This document shows positions 62,547-64,000 of a DNA stretch of 64,000 nucleotides, in pieces. Both the position numbers and the translations under genes were made by a program. The stretch is from Desulfobacterales bacterium (GTDB lineage Bacteria > Desulfobacterota > Desulfobacteria > Desulfobacterales > JAQWFD01). A model generated the notes under the pieces. The model saw only the letters and a program-made list of their open reading frames with translations. It was not told the DNA's origin and did not search any database. The stretch is from the NCBI GenBank assembly GCA_028704555.1, contig JAQWFD010000013.1:1-64000 (forward strand), in the 5' to 3' direction. The first letter of the stretch is position 1. The number at the start of each line of letters is the position of its first letter.

Positions 62547-64000
62547 TTACCAGGTGCCGAACGTGTTTCGGTAGATCTTTTCCTGTTCGTCCAGAATTTC
62601 GTTCAGAATTTTCATGCTGACCATGGGATTCATGATGACGCATCGAAGCACTACGATATTTTGCTCCGGATTGTTATTTTGTATCAGCGTGGTTCTGGAA
62701 ACAAAGCTGTTACCGGTTTCCCGCTGAATGATTTGAATTGCCCGGTTGATTTTGTTGAGTTTTATGTTGATGTTTTTTTTCGTTGCCATGTCGGCGCTGT
62801 CAAACTGCCGGCGGATATGGACCGGTACAATTCTGTACGTGAGGATGTTGAGTTCGGGCGGGGTTGTCAATTCGAAATTTTCCCGGCGGTCAATTTCCGC
62901 TGCAAGCTGGCGTGCGGTTTCTATCCCGTGTTCGATCAGCAGGCCGTATCCTCTGATACCCATGATTTTCAGCGCGCTGTTGAGAATCAGTGAATTGGCC
63001 TCCCGTGATCCGGACAGGGATTTGATACCGAGGTCAACCGATCCGACCCGGTTTACATAGTTGGCATGATAGGCGATGGCATCCGGTTGGGATGGATTTT
63101 TGAAATACACCATTCCGCAGGTCATCGGCATATAAAACTGTTTGTGTCCGTCGATGGTGACCGAATCAGCCAGTTCAATCCCTTTCAACAGCGATCTGTA
63201 TCGGGCCGACATCAGCGTGGGGCCTCCCCAGGCAGCATCCACGTGAAAATGAATCTGCCGCTCGGCACATATCTGCGCCAGGTCGGTGAGGGGGTCGATG
63301 GTTCCGGTTTCCGTTGTCCCGGCAATTCCGACAATGGCGATAATTTTTGTTTTTTTTGAATTCGAATCCAATTGGCGCAGGGTGCGCTTCAGACAGTTCA
63401 GATCCATTCGGTTGTGGTCATCGAGGTTGATGCTGATGATGTTGTCATTGCCGATTCCCAGAATTCCGCCCGCTTTTTTCAGAGAATAGTGGGCCAGCCT
63501 GGAAACGATGATAACACTCCTGTCCACATCGTAGAACTGGTATGCAGCCGCAATCCCTTCGGATTCAATGCCGGTAAACCGCTCTTTGGGGCCAAACAGT
63601 GAATTTCTTGCCACCCACATGGCGGTGAGGTTTGCCAGGGTTCCGTCTTCCACAAAACATCCCAGGGTGGTTTGTGCATTCTGGATATGGTAGTCATAAA
63701 ACTGTTGGCCCTTGTCGTAAATAAGTCTGTGAATTTTCGCCAGTACCTGCTTTTCGACAAGCGAACACACCTTTGACGTTTCGAGTTTGACGACATTCTG
63801 GTTCAGCGCGGCGACAATGGTTTTCAGGTGAACCATAAAAAAAGGAATGGCGGAGGTCATATGGCCGACAAAATACGGCGAGGAAACATTCACCGCATGG
63901 GGTGCGATATGGTCGATAAGGTCCGTGAGAACGTCCGCGAGCTTTTTTTCAGGGTTTTGATGGATCAGGGAGTCTGAAAATTCGGTCGACAGGGTTTTCA
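62547..64000 (-). CDS. group II PLP-dependent decarboxylase, 5' end beyond the window
   Basis: The gene runs from the stop at 62547 to the right edge; the frame is still open there (KTLSTEFSDSLIHQNPEKKL precedes the first in-window ATG), so the N-terminus is missing. PYFVGHMTSAIPFFMVHL, FHVDAAWGGPTLMSARYRSL and VTIDGHKQFYMPMTCG, with the PLP lysine after DGH, mark a glutamate/aspartate/aromatic decarboxylase. A PanP-like aspartate 1-decarboxylase (beta-alanine for CoA) is one option, glutamate decarboxylase another; the sequence alone does not choose. It is convergent with the acyl-CoA synthetase gene. Confidence 0.9.
   Translation of the reverse strand, partial: KTLSTEFSDSLIHQNPEKKLADVLTDLIDHIAPHAVNVSSPYFVGHMTSAIPFFMVHLKTIVAALNQNVVKLETSKVCSLVEKQVLAKIHRLIYDKGQQFYDYHIQNAQTTLGCFVEDGTLANLTAMWVARNSLFGPKERFTGIESEGIAAAYQFYDVDRSVIIVSRLAHYSLKKAGGILGIGNDNIISINLDDHNRMDLNCLKRTLRQLDSNSKKTKIIAIVGIAGTTETGTIDPLTDLAQICAERQIHFHVDAAWGGPTLMSARYRSLLKGIELADSVTIDGHKQFYMPMTCGMVYFKNPSQPDAIAYHANYVNRVGSVDLGIKSLSGSREANSLILNSALKIMGIRGYGLLIEHGIETARQLAAEIDRRENFELTTPPELNILTYRIVPVHIRRQFDSADMATKKNINIKLNKINRAIQIIQRETGNSFVSRTTLIQNNNPEQNIVVLRCVIMNPMVSMKILNEILDEQEKIYRNTFGTW

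Noticed and set aside
1..64000. CRISPR arrays, tRNA or rRNA genes, prophage, defence islands
   Set aside because: No regularly spaced repeats, T-loop consensus sequences, rRNA segments or phage and defence genes were found on reading either strand.

Overview
This window reads as ordinary chromosome of an anaerobic, sulfate-reducer-like deltaproteobacterium (Desulfobacterota, most likely Desulfobacterales). That placement is inference. It rests on the fused cysteine synthase/cysteinyl-tRNA synthetase-like gene, a ferredoxin:thioredoxin reductase catalytic protein paired with glutaredoxin, an RsbRD_N protein, a PilM/PilN-type GspL, ThyX in place of ThyA, and moderate GC with long AT-rich leaders. 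No rRNA, tRNA, CRISPR array, prophage or intact transposase was seen.

Layout. 1-5.2 kb: a degraded zone with a partial gene end, a small membrane protein, a frameshifted small ORF, a lone cheW, an nth (endonuclease III) remnant split by a 254-bp inverted-repeat element, a ThiI-like gene and rlmN. 5.2-11.9 kb: one plus-strand translation/RNA operon, ffh-rpsP-khpA-rimM-trmD-RNA methylase-rplS-rnhB-yraN-rsmI-PPTase. 12-15.9 kb: minus-strand small redox and regulatory genes (RsbRD_N, zinc ribbon, FTR/glutaredoxin, TlpA/peroxiredoxin/glycosyltransferase). 17-29.5 kb: a type II secretion operon gspG-H-I-J-K-L-M-N-C-D-E followed by a secreted YidD and a TPR protein, with no gspF. 29.6-37.3 kb (minus): hybrid kinase, ftsK, rnj, plsC and a small conserved gene. 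37.6-44.5 kb: thyX, then a minus-strand operon surE-yhaM-like-tmk-cysK::cysS-hypothetical-ferredoxin. 45-50.4 kb (minus): Ski2-like helicase, secreted fibronectin-III/calcium-repeat protein, orphan sigma-54 regulator. 50.7-64 kb: U32 hydroxylase-type protein, a methylthioadenosine deaminase/phosphorylase pair, DRTGG and RseC proteins, a lysine 2,3-aminomutase-like enzyme, tag, a ZIP transporter, an ADP-forming acyl-CoA synthetase/GNAT fusion, and a PLP decarboxylase running off the right edge.

The most notable signal outside the genes is a family of non-coding, transposase-free elements (1843-2096, 16426-16679, 3487-3627 and a truncated copy at 44793-44860). They share 23-bp terminal inverted repeats, and the two full copies carry perfect 8-bp target duplications. 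One full copy sits inside the nth remnant, and removing it in silico restores the reading frame across the insertion point. The most notable protein is the CysK::CysRS fusion, whose synthetase half has lost recognisable HIGH and KMSKS signatures while keeping the zinc ligands.
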